8,657 nucleotides of DNA from CALARM01 sp964431735 (lineage in GTDB: Bacteria; Vulcanimicrobiota; SpSt-956; JAKJGF01): contig CAYSLJ010000228.1 of the NCBI GenBank assembly GCA_964431735.1, forward strand, positions 1 through 8,657, given 5' to 3'. Of the stretch, positions 5,907 through 8,657 are shown piece after piece. The notes below the pieces were generated by a model. The model was given only the letters and a program-made list of their open reading frames with translations, was not told where the DNA came from and searched no databases. Positions within the stretch are counted from its first letter, which is position 1, and every line of letters starts with the position of its first letter. Position numbers and translations under genes: made by a program.

Positions 5907-7283
5907 TTATGTTATAACAAGCTCTCCCTCGATAGTCATATTATCTTCAAGAAAAACCTGGTAGTTTCTTTTATTCAGAATTTTTACTTTCCCTTTTAAT
6001 TTTATGTTTCTGCCAAATTTTACGTCTCCCTGAACTGTTAATCTTTCACATTCCAGAAGGGAAGGAGAACCGGAGGGAAATCTGTCTTCTAACTGAGAAA
6101 TCATTTTATAATAATGTGAATCCAGGTCTATAATTATATGAGGGAGTTTTCTTTCCAGGTTGGGTATTATCTGGAAATCTTCTGTAATGATAAATGCATC
6201 TGATCTTATGGCAAGCAAATCATTTGTTCTTTTTACAGGAGCAAATCTTTTGCGGGGAACTCTCACTGCCTGCGAGTTTTTAAAGACAGAAATAGCACTC
6301 CCCATAGCTGTTTCTAACTGATAAACAGGTGCAGTTTTATTGTCACAGGGATTAACGGTTTTTTTGTTACAGATCATGGGAAGGCCCAGAATATTATTCT
6401 GTTTATCCATCAGATTTTTTAATGATGAAAGATTAATCCATAGATTATTTGTATTGAAATATTTATATTTTTTTATATCCTGAAAGCTTTCCTGCTCTTC
6501 GGAAGGGCATTGAGCTACTTCCCTGAGAATAAATTGCCCGTCTTTCATAACTGCAAGATGCCCTCCCTTTTTATCTGCTTCTGTTCTGTCGGCAACTTCC
6601 ATCATAAAAGGAATTTCTTTTTCTGCAAAATATCCCAGAATTGACGTGTCCATAACTGCCCCCAGATTATCTGCATTTGCTACGAACATGTATAAATATC
6701 CTTTGTTCAACAATATATCCAGTATACCTGTTGTAACAAGGGAACTATATATGTCTCCATGACCTGGAGGATACCATTCCAGATCCGGTGTATCAGGATA
6801 CAGGACAGGGCATAAATCTTCCTGATTGATTTTCGGAACCCTGTTTTGTAAAAAACTCTGTGGTATATTGTTTTGAAGGTTATATTTTTTTAATACACTT
6901 AAACTGTCTTCATCTGTAGCAAAACTGTTCATAAGCATAAGAGGTATTTTACTTGTCATGGCCTGAGTAGCTATTATATCCAGAAAAGTGAGATTATTTT
7001 TAACCTTCAGGAGTGATTTTGCTCTATCAAGACCCATGCCTGTTCCAAGACCGCCGTTCAATTTTAAGAGAATTGTTTTCTTTAGAGCCTTATTACCTGT
7101 TTCTCTCAGACCTGTGGGAAAAGTTTCCGTATCCGGTAAATTTTTTACCGGTTCGATAGAACTATCAGGGATTAAACCTGACTCTCCTTCTATTAACTGA
7201 TTATAATAATATTCAAAATTTTTAATAACAATATCAGGTATCTGTTCATTTTCCATTTTATTTTTAAAATTTAAAAAAGACAT
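5907..7283 (-). CDS. UTP-glucose-1-phosphate uridylyltransferase, UGP2 (eukaryotic-like) family
   Basis: This cytoplasmic enzyme should make UDP-glucose from UTP and glucose 1-phosphate. It belongs to the UDPGP family (UGP2-type), not the short GalU family. Key motifs in its 458 residues are KLNGGLGTGMGLDRAKSLL (74-92, nucleotide-binding loop), WYPPGHGDIYSSL (170-182), VANADNLGA (201-209, uridine and metal site), KGGHLA (239-244), FNTNNLWINL (276-285), QLETAMGSAI (322-331) and KRFAPVKRTNDLLAIRSD (345-362). The end (about 414-457) reads VQGDVKFGRNIKLKGKVKI, the start of the left-handed beta-helix used for oligomer contacts. GAGGTG lies 11 bases before the ATG at 7281-7283; Met10 has no ribosome-binding site. 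UDP-glucose made here could feed the downstream glycan genes, 174 bases away on the same strand. N-acetylglucosamine or galactose phosphate are conceivable substrates, but the motifs fit glucose best. Confidence 0.88.
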   Translation of the reverse strand: MSFLNFKNKMENEQIPDIVIKNFEYYYNQLIEGESGLIPDSSIEPVKNLPDTETFPTGLRETGNKALKKTILLKLNGGLGTGMGLDRAKSLLKVKNNLTFLDIIATQAMTSKIPLMLMNSFATDEDSLSVLKKYNLQNNIPQSFLQNRVPKINQEDLCPVLYPDTPDLEWYPPGHGDIYSSLVTTGILDILLNKGYLYMFVANADNLGAVMDTSILGYFAEKEIPFMMEVADRTEADKKGGHLAVMKDGQFILREVAQCPSEEQESFQDIKKYKYFNTNNLWINLSSLKNLMDKQNNILGLPMICNKKTVNPCDNKTAPVYQLETAMGSAISVFKNSQAVRVPRKRFAPVKRTNDLLAIRSDAFIITEDFQIIPNLERKLPHIIIDLDSHYYKMISQLEDRFPSGSPSLLECERLTVQGDVKFGRNIKLKGKVKILNKRNYQVFLEDNMTIEGELVIT

Positions 7284-7377
7284 TTTGACTGAAACACCTC
7301 ATATAAAACAGATTTTTGCTCCATAAGACATTCTCTTTTTAGAAATAAAAATCCTTTCACATTTTACTAATTTTACC

Positions 7378-7406
7378 TGGATAAAGTTTGATTTTTTTTG
7401 TATAAT
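7378..7406 (+). promoter_or_regulatory. Sigma70-like promoter for the radical SAM gene
   Basis: TGGATA (7378-7383, four of six consensus bases) is followed after exactly 17 bases by a perfect TATAAT (7401-7406). Transcription would begin near 7413 and read into the radical SAM gene with a leader of about 215 bases. This is the best promoter match in the window. Confidence 0.55.
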
Positions 7407-7476
7407 TTTATATAAAAGACCTGATACGTGTGCTGTGAGGCGACACAGGACGAATATATTTTTATACTTACTGACC

Positions 7477-7561
7477 TGAGCATAAGCATGTAAGACAAGT
7501 CTTCCTCTCGTCATGCGTTACGCGTTACGCGTCACGAAAGAATATATATTATTTATGCTCA
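7477..7561. repeat. 85-bp segment bounded by 9-bp perfect inverted repeats
   Basis: TGAGCATAA (7477-7485) and TTATGCTCA (7553-7561) are exact reverse complements. They enclose a small inverted repeat (AAGAC-aa-GTCTT, 7492-7503) and the heptamer array. No convincing target-site duplication flanks it, so a MITE-like origin is not shown. In RNA the ends could close a long-range stem in the leader of the radical SAM gene. Confidence 0.45.
7508..7536. repeat. Tandem heptamer array (GCGTYAC), four units
   Basis: Four consecutive 7-base units can be read: TCGTCAT, GCGTTAC, GCGTTAC, GCGTCAC, followed by G. Two are identical and the outer two differ at one or two positions. GC content is much above the surroundings. 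Its 3' twelve bases match the copy at 2601-2612 exactly, and a degenerate form occurs at 8588-8601. The family resembles in style the short tandem heptamer repeats (STRR) described in cyanobacteria, though I do not claim identity. Confidence 0.75.
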
Positions 7562-7627
7562 CCACAGTAATTATATGGTTATGGGTTTCAGCCAGAAACT
7601 ATCAAAAAAAATTTGGAAGTGATTGTT

Positions 7628-8572
7628 ATGTTATGGCCTTCATATAAACAGTTAATCAAGGATGGCACTTTTCAGGAAAGAATCGATAAAGCTTATAAAA
7701 TAATGGAAAACTGTACTTTATGTCCCAGAAACTGCATGGTAAATCGTCTGAAAGGGCAGAGAGGTTACTGCGGAGCAGATGATAAACTTGTTATTTCAAG
7801 CCACGGAGCCCATTACGGGGAAGAAAGTCCTCTTGTCGGCCGCAGTGGTTCGGGAACAATATTTCTGGCAAACTGTAATTTAAAATGTATTTTCTGTCAG
7901 AATTATGATATAAGTCATTTAGAGAGAGGTTATGTTAAGACTTCGAAGGAGCTTGCACGTATGATGATTGACCTTCAGGAGGAAGGATGTCATAATATCA
8001 ATTTCGTAACCCCCACTCATTATATGCCTCACATAATTCATGGGATCAAAATAGCTGCAGAATCCGGTCTTTCAGTCCCTGTAGTGTGGAACTGTGGAGG
8101 TTATGAAAGAGAGGATATGATAAAATTACTTGACTCTATAGTGGATATATATATGCCGGATTTTAAATTCTGGGATAGAGAAGTGGCCTTAAAACTGGTA
8201 AATGCAGGAGATTACAGAGAGAGGGCCTGTGAAGCTTTTAGAGAAATGCACAGACAGACAGGTGATCTTGTTCTGGATGAAAAAGGGCTGGCAAAGAAGG
8301 GTATGCTTGTAAGGCATCTGGTTTTACCGGAAAATATGGCAGGAACAAAAGATGTTATGACTTTTATTGCCACAGAATTATCGAAAAATACCTATGTAAA
8401 TATAATGGATCAATACCGTCCATGTTTTGAAGCAAAAAAGGTAAAAGGCATGGGCAGAAGGCCAACAGATGCAGAATATGCTCTCGCTGTAAAAGAAGCC
8501 CGGGAAAGCGGAATTACAAGGCTTGACAGGAAAGAAGACAGGCTTCAATGGATGTTTCTCAGTGACCGGTGA
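7628..8572 (+). CDS. Radical SAM protein, PflX-like (COG1313)
   Basis: The 314-residue protein contains the radical SAM cluster motif C83-NLK-C87-IF-C90, which binds a [4Fe-4S] cluster used to cleave S-adenosylmethionine. Ahead of it lies a second cysteine set, C29-TL-C32-PRN-C36 and C48 (RGYCG), and the phrase HGAHYGEESPLVGRSGSGTIFLANC, characteristic of the PflX-like homologues of pyruvate formate-lyase activase. Later motifs are NINFVTPTHY (123-132), WNCGGYE (154-160), MPDFKFWD (176-183) and GMLVRHLVLP (225-234). The family's substrate is unknown, and no glycyl radical enzyme gene is adjacent. ATG 7628 is chosen over TTG 7613 because GGAAGTG (7615-7621) then lies 6 bases upstream; both give the same domain. 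It is cytoplasmic, transcribed alone from the promoter at 7378-7406, and followed by a terminator. Confidence 0.88.
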   Translation: MLWPSYKQLIKDGTFQERIDKAYKIMENCTLCPRNCMVNRLKGQRGYCGADDKLVISSHGAHYGEESPLVGRSGSGTIFLANCNLKCIFCQNYDISHLERGYVKTSKELARMMIDLQEEGCHNINFVTPTHYMPHIIHGIKIAAESGLSVPVVWNCGGYEREDMIKLLDSIVDIYMPDFKFWDREVALKLVNAGDYRERACEAFREMHRQTGDLVLDEKGLAKKGMLVRHLVLPENMAGTKDVMTFIATELSKNTYVNIMDQYRPCFEAKKVKGMGRRPTDAEYALAVKEARESGITRLDRKEDRLQWMFLSDR

Positions 8573-8587
8573 ATGGTTCGAAACTAC

Positions 8588-8601
8588 GTGTCACGCATCA
8601 T
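8588..8601. repeat. Degenerate heptamer-repeat copy
   Basis: GTGTCAC and GCATCAT stand side by side and differ from GCGTCAC at one and two positions. The copy lies directly after the radical SAM gene and contributes bases to the terminator stem. It is the third intergenic copy of the heptamer family in this window. Confidence 0.45.
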
Positions 8602-8618
8602 GACGATTGCGTTTTTTT
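8594..8618 (+). terminator. Probable intrinsic terminator of the radical SAM gene
   Basis: CGCATC (8594-8599) pairs with GATTGCG (8605-8611), giving six base pairs with one bulged T around the loop ATGAC, followed at once by seven T residues (8612-8618). It lies 21 bases after the stop codon. The stem is short, but the T-run and position fit well. Confidence 0.6.
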
Positions 8619-8622
8619 ACGA

Positions 8623-8643
8623 CAGGTAAATTCACCTTTACTG
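8623..8643. repeat. Small inverted repeat after the terminator
   Basis: CAG-g-TAAA (8623-8630) and TTTACTG (8637-8643) form seven pairs with one bulged G around TTCACC. It has no T-run on the plus strand. Its role is unknown; the next gene lies outside the window. Confidence 0.35.
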
Positions 8644-8657
8644 AAAATTATAGTTAA

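Larger units (their letters stand above)
7284..7627. other. Divergent intergenic region with promoter, inverted repeats and heptamer array
   Basis: This 344-base gap separates the minus-strand pyrophosphorylase from the plus-strand radical SAM gene. It holds a good plus-strand promoter (7378-7406), then a leader of about 215 bases with small hairpins: CTGTG/CACAG (7433-7448), AAGAC/GTCTT (7492-7503) and GTTTC/GAAAC (7585-7599). A 9-bp inverted repeat frames a tandem heptamer array. I do not recognise a known riboswitch. A 71-codon minus-strand frame (7299-7514) runs across it but covers the promoter and repeats and looks non-coding. No good minus-strand promoter for the pyrophosphorylase was found. 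Confidence 0.6.

Noticed and set aside
6988..7200. Plus-strand frame inside the pyrophosphorylase gene
   Set aside because: Antisense shadow with no support.
7299..7514. 71-codon minus-strand ORF upstream of the pyrophosphorylase
   Set aside because: It covers the plus-strand promoter and repeat region, shows no recognisable domain, and is compatible with chance.
7508..7536. CRISPR-like array
   Set aside because: The units are 7 bases and directly adjacent, with no spacers and no cas genes nearby.
7613..7627. TTG start of the radical SAM gene
   Set aside because: It overlaps the SD (GGAAGTG) that serves ATG 7628; the extra five residues are not part of the domain.

Overview
The window is AT-rich, densely coded bacterial DNA using the standard code with Shine-Dalgarno starts. 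I see no rRNA, tRNA, insertion sequence or CRISPR array. Bacterial identity is supported by the SD sites, sigma70-like promoters and a toxin-antitoxin pair. The mixture of an isolated Lon-type peptidase domain, a UGP2-type (eukaryotic-like) UDP-glucose pyrophosphorylase and dispersed heptamer repeats suggests an uncultured or poorly sampled lineage, but I cannot name a phylum from this alone.

Left block, + strand (about 1-2570): a stand-alone Lon (S16) proteolytic domain with an intact Ser-Lys dyad but no ATPase domain in frame (55-573); a two-gene toxin-antitoxin cassette of an excisionase/MerR-like HTH antitoxin (656-943) overlapping a PIN-domain toxin (930-1385); then a translationally coupled pair, an MBL-fold hydrolase (1449-2198) and an NTF2/SnoaL-like protein (2195-2569).

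Convergent gap (2570-2731): heptamer-repeat remnants, and a hairpin that contains a perfect AGGAGG upstream of an unannotated 55-codon ORF (2666-2833) running antisense into the next gene.

Middle block, - strand (7283 down to 2732): UTP-glucose-1-phosphate uridylyltransferase, a GT39/PMT-like polytopic glycosyltransferase and a UGM/HemY-like FAD oxidoreductase. The last two are 19 bases apart and surely co-transcribed. Together they look like a small envelope-glycan set: one gene makes UDP-glucose, one is a membrane glycosyltransferase probably using a polyprenyl-phosphate sugar, and one is a flavoprotein of a family often found beside such transferases.

Right block, + strand: a divergent 344-base regulatory region (7284-7627) with a good promoter, a roughly 200-base leader rich in inverted repeats and a tandem heptamer array (GCGTTAC/GCGTCAC). 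It precedes a PflX-like radical SAM protein (7628-8572), followed by a probable intrinsic terminator that is itself built on a heptamer-repeat remnant.

No clearly new defence or catalytic system is visible. The most unusual items are the dispersed heptamer repeat, the orphan Lon peptidase domain, the HTH_17-type antitoxin paired with a PIN toxin, and the AGGAGG-in-hairpin small ORF.
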